DNA of 64,000 nucleotides from CALOBA01 sp942491465 (GCA_942491465.1 CALOBA010000018.1:1-64000), one strand, 5' to 3'. Shown: positions 33,540 through 43,662, counted from the stretch's first letter. Notes: generated by a model from the letters alone, not told the origin. Numbers and translations are program-made.

Positions 33540-33727
33540 GCGGCCGCCCGCAGCGGCGCGTTTGGCGCGAGCACGCCGTCGGACCAGCCGGACCAGCGCG
33601 ACCAGCGGGACACCCATCCTGACAGCCGGACCAGCGGGACTGTCGGACCAGCGGGACAACCATCCCGACAGCAGGTCGCTCGGGAAAGATGGGTGTCTTG
33701 CAGGTCGTTGCGGACTAGGGAACATGG
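33540..33727. repeat. Degenerate ggaccagcgggac repeats
   Basis: Words ggaccagcgggac, gaccagcgggacacc and gacaaccatcccgaca recur in direct and partly inverted order, immediately before the truncated PA14 copy. No gene. Confidence 0.6.
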
Positions 33728-33739
33728 GTGTCCCTCAGG

Positions 33740-34544
33740 TCGGTTGATCTGGTCGCACCGGTGGTGCTGGACATCCCGGAGCGCCAGCCCTTTGATGCGG
33801 TGGAGCAATTGGTCTTCGAGGGCCTCGGCGGCGACGAGCTCGCCACCCTGGAGGGTGCCGCCGGCTACCCGGAGCGCCCGACGCGGGTGGCCTTCCTCAC
33901 CGCGCTGGACACCACCCCCGATGCTGGCGGACGCCTACGGCCAGCGCCTGCGCGCCATCCTGGTGCCGCCGCTGGACGGCGACTACCGCTTCTGGGTGGC
34001 GGCGGACGATCAGGCCTCGCTGCGGTTGTCCGCCGACGACGGCGCCGAGGGCTTGGTGGAGATCGCCAGCGTGGCCGAGTGGACCCATCGCTACCAGTGG
34101 GACCGCGACGCCTCCCAGCAGTCGGCACCCATCCGGCTGGAGGCCGGCAAGCGCTACCTGATCGAGGTCCTGCACAAGGAAGGCGGCGGCGGCGACCACG
34201 TCGCCGCGGCCTGGTCCGGCCCCGGCATCGCGCGCACCGTCATCGGCGCAGGCTTCCTGGAGCCCGCCCCGCTGAGCGTCGACGCCGACGCCTCGGTGAC
34301 GGCCATCAAGCGCAACATCGCGTACCTGCACGAGCGCCTGCTCGGCGAGCGCCTGGACCCGGCGGACGCGGAGATCGAGCGCACCTACCAGCTGTTCAAG
34401 GCGGTCTACGAGAACGCCGAGCCGGCCGACCCGGCCCTGGCCGAGCCCTACTGCGAGAACCGCAACGGCTCGACCCCGGGGCGCCGCGCCTGGAACGCCG
34501 TGCTCACCTACCTGACCAGCGACTTCAACTACCTCAACGACTAA
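33740..34544 (+). pseudogene. PA14-domain protein, copy B, truncated and frameshifted
   Basis: Homologous to 24414-25208. Enters at DLVAPVVLDIPERQPFDAVE with no start, and a 1-bp insertion near 33922 (gatgctggcgg against gatgcagcgg in copy A) shifts the frame; the rest (YGQRLRAILVPPLDGDYRFW to LTSDFNYLND) is intact to the stop at 34544. Precedes the full-length DUF1501 gene as in copy A. Confidence 0.85.
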
Positions 34545-34594
34545 TGCGCCCTCGGCCGCGGCCCCGTGCCGCGGCCGGCGCCGGAGAGACCACC

Positions 34595-35899
34595 ATGAAA
34601 CGCCGCGACTTCCTCCGCCTTGCCGGCACCGCCGGCCTCGCCACCGCGCTGCCGGGGCTGGCCATGCGCCCGGCCTTTGCCGACACCCCCATTGAGAACC
34701 AGACCGAGCCCTTCGGCGGCCTGGCCCTGATCACCATCTTCGCCGGTGGCGGCTGGGACCACAGCTCCTTCGCCGACCCGCGCGAGAACACCGCCATCAA
34801 CCACTGGGCCTCTGATGCCCCGGCGGGCACCGCCGGCAACCTGCGCTATGCCCCCATCGCCGAGAACCAGGCCTTCTTCGAGCGCTACCACGACCGGCTG
34901 CTGGCCATCAACGGCATCGACCTACAGACCAACGGCCACGGCAGCGCCGACATGGCCCAGCACACCGGCGCGCTGAGCGGGCTGCCGAACCTCAACGCGC
35001 TGTATGCCGCCAGCGTCGGCGCCGGCCTGCCCATGCCCTGGCTCTACTACAGCGGCAACGACACCCGCCTGGGCCTGGTGCCGCCTACCGCCTTGCCGGA
35101 CCACGAACGCCTGCTGGGCCTCGCCGACCCCAACCGTCGCGATGCCAGCCGCCGTTGGTTCCGCGCCTCGGACATGGCCCTGATCGAGCAGGCTCGCCGC
35201 GCGCGCCTGCTGGGCCGCATCGGCAGCATCGACGACCTGCCCTTCACCCAGCGCAAGGTCGACGAGCTCTATCGCGCCCGCACCGACCGCGGCCTGCTGG
35301 AGCGCCTGGTCGACGTGGTGCCCGAGTCGCTGGACAGCGTCGACCTCGCCGGCGACGGCCACAGCCGCGTCTCCGCCGTGCACCGCTTCCTGATCGCCAT
35401 CCAGGCGGGGCTGTGCGCGACGGCCAACCTGCGCACCGGCCACAACTACGACTCCCACAATAGCCACGACGCCAACCACGACAGCGGCGCCCGCCACCTG
35501 ACCCGCCTGCTCGACTACCTCTGGACCAAGGCCGAGGCGCTCGGCATCAGCGACCGCCTGGTGGTGCATGTGAGCTCCGACGTCGGCCGCACCCCCTGGT
35601 ACAACGGCAACAACGGCAAGGACCATTGGTCCAACGGCAGCGCCTGGATCATGATGGCCAACCAGCCCTGGACCGACCGCACCGTGGGCCTGAGCGGTCC
35701 CGCGCACGAGAAGCTCGACATCGACCCGGTGACCCTGCAGGAGTCCGCCGACGGCGAGCGCCTGCGCACCGCCCACGTCCAAGTCGCGCTGCGGCGCATC
35801 CTTGGGCTAGACCAGACCGCGCTGGCCCAGCAATACGCCCTCGACGTCCCCCAGATCGACCTGCTCAACCCCGCCCAGCAGAGCGGGGTGCCGGTCTAA
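34595..35899 (+). CDS. DUF1501 protein with Tat signal, full-length copy
   Basis: 434 residues from ATG 34595, with GGAG upstream. KRRDFLRLAGTAGLATALPG is the twin-arginine signal. FGGLALITIFAGGGWDHSSF opens the DUF1501 (sulfatase/alkaline-phosphatase-like fold) domain; TGHNYDSHNSHDANHDSGAR and HVSSDVGRTPWYNGNNGKDH are later conserved segments with metal-binding-like His/Asp. DUF1501 proteins are exported and of unknown biochemical function. Complete, unlike copy A, but without the flavoprotein gene downstream. Confidence 0.85.
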   Translation: MKRRDFLRLAGTAGLATALPGLAMRPAFADTPIENQTEPFGGLALITIFAGGGWDHSSFADPRENTAINHWASDAPAGTAGNLRYAPIAENQAFFERYHDRLLAINGIDLQTNGHGSADMAQHTGALSGLPNLNALYAASVGAGLPMPWLYYSGNDTRLGLVPPTALPDHERLLGLADPNRRDASRRWFRASDMALIEQARRARLLGRIGSIDDLPFTQRKVDELYRARTDRGLLERLVDVVPESLDSVDLAGDGHSRVSAVHRFLIAIQAGLCATANLRTGHNYDSHNSHDANHDSGARHLTRLLDYLWTKAEALGISDRLVVHVSSDVGRTPWYNGNNGKDHWSNGSAWIMMANQPWTDRTVGLSGPAHEKLDIDPVTLQESADGERLRTAHVQVALRRILGLDQTALAQQYALDVPQIDLLNPAQQSGVPV

Positions 35900-35933
35900 T
35901 ACCGCGGCGCCGAATTCACACAAACAAGCTTCG

Positions 35934-36368
35934 TTCGTTGTCGTTGTCGTAATCGTTGTCGTAATCGAGGCTGCGACGAAGACAATTGCGACAACGACAA
36001 CGACAACGACCAAGATCGCGACCAGCTTCGTAGGGTGGGTCAAGCGAAGCGGCCCCACCAGCAGGCAAGAACAATCTTCTTGATGACAGGAACATAATGA
36101 TGACAGGAACATAAGGAGTTTCTCGAACCACCGAAGAGGTGGAACCGCTGCGCTTGTTCCACCCTACCGCCTCATCTTCTGGCTCCCACGCTCCAGAGAC
36201 TGTGAAAGTATTGGCGCTGGACATTTCCTGGGACGCAGCGGCACGCTGCGAGCGCGCAAAACGGCGCCAATGGGCTTAATCGACGTTCTGAGGCGGTTGG
36301 ATCGCGAATGCGGCCGAAAACACTGGTTTAGGCCAAATATTCTACCGCGTCAAACAACGGTTGGATTC
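35934..36368. repeat. Inverted GTTGTC arrays and REP-like repeats
   Basis: 35936-35970 has cgttgtcgttgtcgtaatcg and 35985-36012 the complementary cgacaacgacaacgacaacg, so the two can pair into a long hairpin behind the DUF1501 gene. 36030-36060 and 36137-36165 are palindromic tagggtgggtcaagcgaagc / ccgctgcgcttgttcc repeats; 36181-36210 shares gctcccacgctccagagact with 7488. A short gatgacaggaacataa direct repeat is at 36082-36113. Confidence 0.75.
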
Positions 36369-37300
36369 CTAACCGTCCGCCCCCGAATCGGCCGTTTTTT
36401 CGCCTTTGAGTAGTGTCCGGATACGCTGCTGCAGCTTGGAGTCTCGATTGCTTCTGGACAGGGGAGTAGTCTGCGCCAGCGCCTGCTCATTAAGCTCGGC
36501 GAACGCCATAGGAAGATGGTCCAGGGAGCCGCAGAGCACACGAACGTAATCGGGGTGGCGCAGGTTGGCGGCCAGAGCGGCTTGGGCCGGTTGGTCCTCC
36601 AAATCGCGCCCGAGATTAGCCCGACCCAAGCGGCGGCGCAGGTGCTGTTTCTCGCTGCCGAAGAAGTGCTCGGGCACGTTGTTGGTGCGCTCCACAATCG
36701 CCACGATCGTTCCTTCCTTGTCGCGCTTGGTCGGATGGCCGAACAAGCGCTCCCCGTAACGATCGAGATAGTTCACGATGACGACGGCAGGCAATGTCGA
36801 GGGCGAGCCTGCGCTCTGCGAGGACGCGATCCGCTCGGCGAGTTCGGCCCGGTATCCGCGCAACGCCGCCTCGATCTCGCGCATCCGGCGCGCCTCCAGG
36901 GTGCGAGCTCTTTCTGGTGCGCACGCACATCGGCGCGCGGCAATTCCGCGTTGGACAGTTGCAGCACGTCGCGCAATTCGCAGAAAGCCAGCCAGCCTTC
37001 CTCCAGGCGGGTGACTGCGGTGGTGAAGCGGCTGTCCTTGTCGAATCGGCGCATGAGGGTGGCGAGATGGTCGATGGCGCGCCGTTCGGGTGGCGTCCGA
37101 GGCCCTTGCACCCAGCAGGAGGCACGCTGCAGTGCCTCTCGGCAGCGCTGGAAGAACGCCAAATGCACCAGCGCGAACGGATAGAGTAGATCTTTGGTGC
37201 CATCGCCTTCGAGGATCCACAGTGCAGAGCCCGCAGGTCCTCGCGCCGACGCCTTTGCCGAAGCGTCCCTCGTGGGGGCCGGTGGTGGGGTAGTCGCGCA
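36369..37300 (-). pseudogene. Transposase-like gene, 5' truncated and frameshifted
   Basis: The minus strand reads LEGDGTKDLLYPFALVHLAF (about 37215), CREALQRASCWVQGPRTPPE and DVLQLSNAELPRADVRAHQK, then after a frame break near 36900 EARRMREIEAALRGYRAELA, TNNVPEHFFGSEKQHLRRRL and a stop at 36369. The EHFF...K..RR block resembles the C-terminal part of IS transposases. No DDE triad can be assigned with confidence. Confidence 0.5.
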
Positions 37301-37319
37301 GATCCCGCAGCGAACATCA

Positions 37320-37442
37320 GGGACAGACCACGTTTAGCGGATCAAATTGCGAATACAAGGGATGGTTTTCTGACGGACGACGTTCGTCATCTCAACTTTA
37401 GCAGGTGAATGAGCGGTTCACAAATTAAACGTGGTCTGTCCC
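37320..37442. mobile_element. MITE family A, copy 1
   Basis: 123 bp bounded by perfect 17-bp terminal inverted repeats GGGACAGACCACGTTTA / TAAACGTGGTCTGTCCC. A second copy (122 bp) is at 38831-38952. Non-coding. It cuts the 3' end off the glutaredoxin-like gene. Confidence 0.92.
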
Positions 37443-37694
37443 GCATTTCAGTCCTCGGGCCTGCCTGGAGCGGTTGACGTCGTAGGCGATGTAGGGCACC
37501 TCACTCGCCTCCAATTGGGCAATGGCCTGCCGGCAAGCGCCGCACGTTTGGGTTACGAACAGCTCCACCCTCACACCATCCGGCGCGGTCGCGGCGGAAC
37601 TCGGCGGTGCCGGCGCCAACATCGCCTGGATCTGATCCAGGTTCATCGCCGCCCCCACTAGGCCCAAGATCATCAATGCCGTCGTGATACGCAT
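37443..37694 (-). pseudogene. Glutaredoxin/thioredoxin-fold protein truncated by a MITE
   Basis: From ATG 37694: MRITTALMILGLVGAAMNLD is a membrane anchor or signal segment, then RVELFVTQTCGACRQAIAQL with a C-G-A-C redox motif and EVPYIAYDVNRS, the first half of a glutaredoxin fold. The native frame runs into the MITE at 37442, adding KCGTDHV and a stop at 37425. The cis-Pro half of the fold is missing, so it is probably inactive. Confidence 0.75.
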
Positions 37695-37789
37695 GCCGTC
37701 CGCCTCCGCCGCAGGTCCCGTCGAAACAAGGTGACATCAACATAGTTCGTGGGGAGGGTCAAGCTAGCGGACCCACCAAACTCGCGGGC

Positions 37790-37830
37790 ATATCGCTATC
37801 GCTATCGCTATCGCTATTGCTATAGCTGTC
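37790..37830. repeat. ATCGCT hexanucleotide run
   Basis: About six copies of atcgct (gctatcgctatcgctatcgc) shading into ctattgctatagctg. Similar words occur at 5190-5225. Confidence 0.8.
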
Positions 37831-37959
37831 ACAATCTGCCCCGATCCCGATCGGCACCCATCAGCCTCCGCATAATGTCAATCAGATGTTGTCATGTTGC
37901 GCAGACGACGCAAGAAAAAGATATCTCGCGCAGAGACGCAAACGAAAGACGGGGTCAAA

Positions 37960-38775
37960 ACGAAAGCGGGGTCTTGCATTTTGCGCAAGTAAGATCTGAC
38001 CTTGTGCCCCTGACTTGCGAGATACGTTCGACGCTACTGACGGGGTCAGTAGATGGGCCCCGTGATTGTGTTTTGGGCGTAATCGAGCGTGGCCTTTTTT
38101 TTGTTTTTTTCGATTTCTTTGCGTCGAAATTGTTGCTGGTCGAGGGCGGTGACGCGACAGGCCGAGGCAAGGAGACCGGCGGAGAAAGGGCCAGGAAACA
38201 GGTTCAGGGGTAGGGGCAGGTTCGGATGTCGGGGTGTAATCGTAAGCGATGGTCCCGGTCATCGTCCCGATCGTGGCGAATCGGTTACCGAGGTCGTCAG
38301 GACTTCCTGGATACATCCAATCGATGAAATCCAGGGAGGTCAGCCCGGCTCCCGTCATTGCCGCGAGATCGCGCGCTCTGTGGCTACTGTTGGTGAAATC
38401 TAGTTAACTGACGATCCGGGTGTAGCGCTCGATTGAGAAAACCGCCGGGGGATACCGGTTGAATGTTCGGCGATCTCGATATGGAGCCACGCATCGGGCA
38501 AGCCAATTTCCGAACCAAACCATTCAATAGACGCCTGTGTCACTGTCAGATGTGGATCCATTCAGCGTTGTTTCGATGCGGTTGAGGGTCCAAGGCCGGA
38601 TCGATTTGGCAAACGCGGACGTTTGGCCGATAAAGTCGCCGGGAGAGTCTGTATTTGACGGGAACAGGCGGATCAATCGAAATCGTGAAGGGATGGATGA
38701 CGACCACTGCCCGCGCAGTGCCGGGGACAATGCAAAGACGCTGATCAAGAGCGCCATGGACAGGACGGGCTTCAT
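37960..38775 (-). pseudogene. Secreted PEP-CTERM protein, decayed
   Basis: An N-terminal signal peptide (MKPVLSMALLISVFALSPAL, from 38775) begins one frame. The middle SLDFIDWMYPGSPDDLGNRF and TIAYDYTPTSEPAPTPEPVS lead to a PEP motif followed in a shifted frame by a hydrophobic/basic tail. At least two frame breaks and a stop (about 38527). It would have been an exopolysaccharide-associated secreted protein. Confidence 0.55.
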
Positions 38776-38830
38776 CTTTTCGCTCTTTAGGTTAGGAAAC
38801 ATGGGCGAACATCAGGGACGGCGAACATCA

Positions 38831-38952
38831 GGGACAGACCACGTTTAGCGGATCAAATTGCGAATACAAGGGATGGTTTTTGACGGACGACGTTCGTCAT
38901 CTCAACTTCAGCAGGTGAATGAGCGGTTCACAAATTAAACGTGGTCTGTCCC
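38831..38952. mobile_element. MITE family A, copy 2
   Basis: 122 bp with the same 17-bp terminal inverted repeats as 37320-37442 and only a few internal differences. The flanks also match (cgaacatca before, gcatt after), so the mobile or duplicated unit may extend slightly beyond the inverted repeats. Confidence 0.92.
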
Positions 38953-39719
38953 GCATTCACGCCGATTTGTCCCGCATTTCACGCTGCCCAAGTCTCATGC
39001 CGTTGTCGCATCGTCGTCCGCCAGGTCGTTTTTTCGCGAAATCAGACTGTGCGCGTTGCCCTGGAGGGAAGTGTTAGTGCAGGGTTTCTTTGCTGATCTG
39101 CCGACTGAATCGTCTTGAAGGTGCCGATGAGTTGGTGCCATCGTAGGGTGGCGTTCGCGTACAAATCAAGAAGGAGACGATTCCTGGTAATAGTCCAGGG
39201 CGGACGTTTTGATCGGTGAATCGGGCGCGGATCCACTCGACGTTCCGGTGGTTGCTTGTCTCGGGCTACGGCCACGCTCATGGTAGGTGGCCGCGGCTGC
39301 CCTGGTGCTGCGTTGCAGTGAAGGTCCGATGGCATTTGGCTCCCACATCGCGGGGACGCGGCCGAACGAAGCCGTGCGCTAATGATGGCTCGATTCCATT
39401 GGTCTTCGCATGGCCTCACCGAGCAAAGTCCGAGCCTAAGCCCGAAAGCCAGCGATGCTCCACGACCGCCACCACGGCGGCGTCAGGGAAGTATTGGCCA
39501 GGTTGGGGATCGACCATTGCCCATGGGAAACCATGAGGATGAACGTGAACGCGTCACTTTCGCGGCGGGTTTCGCGCCGTGAGCGGCGCCGGGTCGCGTT
39601 GGCGGGCCGCGGAGCCCGCACCGGAACGCCATTCGCCTGATGCCTGAGCGCTGTCGATCAACGAAACAGCCAGCGAGGTGTCCGGCGAATCGGCGCTGGT
39701 GGGGCGGCGCCCAAGCCGC
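38953..39719. other. Gene-free interval
   Basis: No frame with protein-like content and no clear repeats apart from a short cgcatttcacg echo of the MITE flank. Possibly decayed coding DNA of the sensor kinase downstream. Confidence 0.4.
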
Positions 39720-40480
39720 TCGTGCGCTACTGCTCGACCAAATGGCGGGCTCGAACAGGCTCCAGACCACACCTTTATCGCCCTCGTCCAGATCCACGGC
39801 CCGGATCGACGCCCGCGCCCGGACCAGCGCGCCGTCGCGATGCATCAGATCGAGCTGGAGATGCCGCGGGCGTCCGCTCGCAACGCAGTCGGCCGCCTGT
39901 GCTCCGCCGCGGCACTGGCCTCGTTCGGGTCCAGAGGCGGTCGAGCGGCCGAAGCTGATCGGGCGGATACCGAGCGTCACGAGTCGGCGGTGCAATGCAG
40001 CAACAGGCCGGCCTTGACGAGCGCGATGCCCGTGGCAGCGCCGTCGAGGAGGGCCTGTTGTTCCTGATTGGTGAGGCGGAGTTGCTCCCTGTTCGTGCGT
40101 TCTCGATGGATGTCATCGATGATCCACACCGAGCCCTGCTCGGGTGCGCTGTCGATGGCCATCCCGACAGCCGCACCCAGAGCAGACGGCGGTCGCGAGG
40201 AGCAGTTGGAGCTCGATGCGGCGTTTCGCCGCGCTGGATTTGGGATAGATGATGGCGCCGGTTCGGCCCAATGGCCTCTCGGGATAGAGATGCGGGTGGC
40301 TGACGACCAGTCGCCGGGCCGATACCGAGCATCTCGTGCAGCCGTGGTTGCAGACGCGATTGATGCGATCTTTGTCAGCGTGATCCGAGGTGGCGTCGAT
40401 CATCCGTGATAGGCATTGGGAGGTGGGGGTGCTCGGGGCCATGCCGGGGTGGTCCGATGTGCAACAGACCACGGAGATCA
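39720..40480 (-). pseudogene. Decayed PAS-type sensor protein
   Basis: Pieces in different minus frames: REQLRLTNQEQQALLDGAAT then GIALVKAGLLLHCTA (about 40110-39980), YPPDQLRPLDRLWTRTR (about 39970-39920) and LDLMHRDGALVRARASIRAV (about 39860-39800), reading as a PAS domain. Many indels; no kinase core is recognisable. Confidence 0.4.
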
Positions 40481-40533
40481 GAGGGTCAGGGCGTTGGGTC
40501 CAGGCGTGCAGGCTGTCGCAGGTGTGGGCCGCA

Positions 40534-40930
40534 TCAAGAGCGCACCAGATCGACCAGGGTGTCGGCCGCCAATTTCTTCATGGCCCGCTGCGATCAGTTT
40601 GACGGTGCGCAGCGCGATGCCCAGTGCCGCGCCAATCTCGGGATTGGTCTGGCCTTGCGCGACGCGACGCGCGACCTCCGCTCCCGCTCGGTGAGGGAAT
40701 CGATGCGCTGCACAGCTCGGTGGCTGGCGCGCGCGCTTGCTGCTGTGCGCTCAGATCGAGGCGCGGACCACGGCGGCGAGCAGGACGTCGGTCGCGATGG
40801 GCTTGATGAGCCATAGGCGCGGTGGAGGCGAGAGCGGGGCGTCGCGGTGGTATAGGGGGGATGTGAGGGAGGCGTTGCAGTTCCGCCCGTCGATTCGGCT
40901 GCGCACATCGCAGAGCGAGGGGGGAGGAGT
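40534..40930 (-). pseudogene. FixJ/LuxR-type response regulator, decayed
   Basis: KPIATDVLLAAVVRA (about 40815-40770) is the end of a receiver domain; QRIDSLTERERR then, in another frame, VARRVAQGQTNPEIGAALGI and ALRTVK (about 40715-40590) is a LuxR helix-turn-helix; KKLAADTLVDLVRS ends at the stop 40534-40536. Several frameshifts. Probably the partner of the adjacent PAS sensor remnant. Confidence 0.65.
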
Positions 40931-41319
40931 TGTTGCTGGGGTGAGGTAGGGGGCGAGGGTAGCTTCGAGCGTAGGCCGAGTCAGGCGTGAGGCTGCGGAG
41001 GTCTTGGTGACGCGACCGCGGGAGGGGAGGTTGCTGGTGGGATCGGTCGAAGGGGCGCTGACCATGGCTCGTGGCCTGGGCTTTCAGATTGGACGACTGC
41101 TCCCGTTCCTGAACGACTTCAGACGTCATCAGGTAGCGGCTAGTCCGTTATCTGATCCGCAGCGCGTAACGATGACGTAGTCAATCGTTCGAGTGGGCAA
41201 CGGCAAGACAACCTCCGTGAGATCCGCGAATTCCTAGGCGCTCGGCCGGCTACCCCGGAACGGGCAACGTCAGGTGTTGCAACGCTGGATCATCCCGAGC
41301 TGCGGCTAAGCTGCGAGGC

Positions 41320-42186
41320 ATGGCTAGACCGCTGCGAATCGAGTTCTCCGGTGCGCTGTATCACGTGACCTCCCGCGGGGACGGTCGCGAGGACATCTTC
41401 CTTGCGCCCGCGGATCGGCGCATGTTTCTCGACGTGCTCGCCGGAGTTCAAGAGCGGTACAACTGGACGGTCCACGCCTATTGTTTGATGACCAACCACT
41501 ATCACCTGGTGGTGGAGACGCCGGACGGGAATCTGGCCAAGGGCATGCGCGAGTTGAACGGCGTCTATACGCAGCGCTTCAACCGGTTCCATGTCCGCGT
41601 AGGGCATGTCTTCCAGGGGCGCTACAAGGCCATCCTGGTGCAGAAGGAGGCGTATCTGCTGGAGTTGGCTCGCTACGTGGTGCTCAACCCGGTGCGTGCC
41701 GGGATGGTGCGCACCGCGAACGATTATCCCTGGAGCAGCTATCGGGCCATGATCAACCCGGCCGCCGGCCCGCGGTGGCTGGAGACGCGGGTGATCCTGA
41801 GCGCGTTCGGCGAGCAGGAGGACGTCGCCGTTGCCGGGTATCGCCGCTTCATCGCCGACGGAAAGGGCCAGCCTTCGCCCTGGGCGCAGCTCAAGCATCA
41901 GGTCTTTCTCGGCTCGGACGACTTCGTCGATGCAATGCGGCGCAGGGCGTCAGGGCCGCGTGATTTGCGCGAGGTGCCTCAGGCCAGGCCGCGACCCAAA
42001 GCGCTCCCGCTCGACGACTACGCGCAGGCGCACGCCACCAGAGACGACGCCATTCGCGCCGCATACGCGAGTGGTGCATACGCGATGCGCGAGATCGGCG
42101 ACCATTTCGGGCTGCACTATTCGCGGGTGAGCAAGATCGTTCGAGGGGCGGCTGCGCCCCGCAAGAAGGAACGAGGAAAGACCTGA
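41320..42186 (+). CDS. REP-associated tyrosine transposase (Y1_Tnp)
   Basis: 288 residues. MARPLRIEFSGALYHVTSRG is the family start; YCLMTNHYHLVVETPDGNLA holds the HUH metal site (H-x-H) and LARYVVLNPVRAGMVRTAND the conserved tyrosine region. The C-terminal AMREIGDHFGLHYSRVSKIV is an added helix-turn-helix. These single-copy enzymes act on REP hairpins. REP-like repeats lie directly downstream (42205-42253) and at 43005-43085. Confidence 0.92.
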   Translation: MARPLRIEFSGALYHVTSRGDGREDIFLAPADRRMFLDVLAGVQERYNWTVHAYCLMTNHYHLVVETPDGNLAKGMRELNGVYTQRFNRFHVRVGHVFQGRYKAILVQKEAYLLELARYVVLNPVRAGMVRTANDYPWSSYRAMINPAAGPRWLETRVILSAFGEQEDVAVAGYRRFIADGKGQPSPWAQLKHQVFLGSDDFVDAMRRRASGPRDLREVPQARPRPKALPLDDYAQAHATRDDAIRAAYASGAYAMREIGDHFGLHYSRVSKIVRGAAAPRKKERGKT

Positions 42187-42204
42187 CCCTGATGGCTGGG
42201 CAAC

Positions 42205-42253
42205 CGGGCGCGGTCGGGTTAGCGATAGCATAATCGGACAATCAACGGGTTAC
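42205..42253. repeat. REP-like repeat flanking VapBC, left copy
   Basis: gcggtcgggttagcgatagc ... gacaatcaacgggttaccgg. The right copy at 43005-43050 (gtcgggttagcaatagcgta ... caatcaacgggataccgac) is in the same orientation; a palindromic partner gtcgggttacgctgcgctaa is at 43053-43085. The two bracket the VapBC operon. Confidence 0.8.
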
Positions 42254-42326
42254 CGGCATCTACTTGCGTGGACTCGTTGCGATCTCTAGTATGCGTCTTA
42301 CACTGTCTTACTTGGGTTCTAGGGTC

Positions 42327-42596
42327 ATGGATACCGTTCGTCTCTCCACCAAAGGCCAGATCGTCATCCCGCGTGAACTGCGGGCCCGCCATCGTTGGGT
42401 GGCCGGGACCGAACTCGTTGTCGAGGAACACGGGGATGCCTTGGTGCTGCGCGCCGCCAAGCCCTTTGCGCCCACGGAGGTCGAGGACGGTCTCGGCTGT
42501 ACCGGCTATGGAGGTCCGGCCAGGTCCGTCGAGGACATGGATGCGGCGATTGATGCCGAGATGCGTCGTCACTGGCAGTCTGGCGAGGGCAAATGA
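42327..42596 (+). CDS. vapB: VapB antitoxin, AbrB/SpoVT type
   Basis: 89 residues from ATG 42327. MDTVRLSTKGQIVIPRELRA is the swapped-hairpin AbrB DNA-binding domain; the C-terminal half (SVEDMDAAIDAEMRRHW) binds the toxin. Its TGA overlaps the ATG of vapC. An in-frame ATG at 42294 exists, but the domain begins at 42327. Confidence 0.88.
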   Translation: MDTVRLSTKGQIVIPRELRARHRWVAGTELVVEEHGDALVLRAAKPFAPTEVEDGLGCTGYGGPARSVEDMDAAIDAEMRRHWQSGEGK

Positions 42597-42976
42597 TCGC
42601 GCTCGATACCAACGTGCTGGTCCGCTACGTCACCAACGACGACCCGGATCAGGCGCGTCGCTCGGTGGAACTGCTTGCCGGACCTGCGGAGGTCTTCGTC
42701 CCCCACACGGTGCTCTTGGAGATGGAATGGGTATTGCGAGCCCTGTATGCGCTGGAGCGACCGGCGATTTTAACGGCCTATCGCCACGTGCTCGGCCTCG
42801 CAACGGTTCGCGTCGACCAGCCCGAACTCATTGCGCTGACCCTGGATCGATATGCGCGAGGTTACGACTTCGCCGATGCGCTGCATCTCGCCGGTAGCGC
42901 CGCAGCAACGCCCCTGTACACCTTCGATAAGCGCTTTGCGCAGATTGGAGCCGGCGACGGGGTCAAGCTCGCTTGA
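42593..42976 (+). CDS. vapC: VapC PIN-domain RNase toxin
   Basis: 127 residues. MIALDTNVLVRYVTNDDPDQ (first catalytic Asp), TVLLEMEWVLRALY (Glu) and YDFADALHLAGSA (Asp) are the PIN acidic residues, and the C-terminal TFDKRFAQI is conserved. ATGA overlap with vapB. All catalytic positions retained, so likely active. Confidence 0.92.
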   Translation: MIALDTNVLVRYVTNDDPDQARRSVELLAGPAEVFVPHTVLLEMEWVLRALYALERPAILTAYRHVLGLATVRVDQPELIALTLDRYARGYDFADALHLAGSAAATPLYTFDKRFAQIGAGDGVKLA

Positions 42977-43004
42977 CCTGGATATCCGCATTGCAGAGAG
43001 CGTC

Positions 43005-43288
43005 GGTCGGGTTAGCAATAGCGTAACCCGACAATCAACGGGATACCGACATCGACCGTCGGGTTACGCTGCGCTAACCCGACCTACGGCGAATAGTTCG
43101 TAGTCTCTCCGGCGTGGGAGCAAGGACGGTGCCGGCAGCGCGTCGGAGCGAGACAAGGTGTCCGGAACGCATGCCGAATCGCGGCTGGAAGCCGCTCCCA
43201 CGTTGCTGATGGCTGTGGGATCGGCTTCTAGCCGCGGCGAACCGCGCGAAGGCCGAATCACGGCTAGAAGGGCTCCTAGGGCATGGTC
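43005..43288. repeat. REP-like right flank and palindromic cluster
   Basis: 43005-43085 as described for the left flank; 43170-43200 contains gcggctggaagccgctccca, the same palindrome as at 8004 and 8521. No gene. Confidence 0.75.
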
Positions 43289-43443
43289 CTAGTGCACCGC
43301 TGCGGAAGTCCCAAGACCGCCGGCATGTCCACTCGGTGCTGTGGGAGCGACTTGCAGTCGCGACTTCCGCGTCGCGGCGGTCGCGATTGCAAATCGCTCC
43401 CACAGCTGCGGGCGGTCTCGGAATTTTCGCGGCAAAGCACTAG
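43289..43443. mobile_element. MITE-like palindromic element, family B, copy 2
   Basis: 155 bp from CTAGTGC to GCACTAG with a large inner palindrome (gggagcgacttgcagtcgcg / cgcgattgcaaatcgctccc). Inverted relative to the copy at 5509-5651. Confidence 0.7.
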
Positions 43444-43662
43444 GCTATCGAAATCCGCTGTTTTCGGCGATTCCCTCGACCCCGGTTTTTGGCTGCCGAT
43501 CTTCACGGCAGATTGACGGCGATGAAATAGGTTGCATTCGGACAAGGAGTGGGGCTTGAAGGCAACCTCGACTTCGAAGTCTTGAAGGCGCCGGCCTTGG
43601 TGGACATGAAGAAAAATGACCCTACACGCTAAAGGCTCAATTGGGTTGGGTCCGCTGACCTA

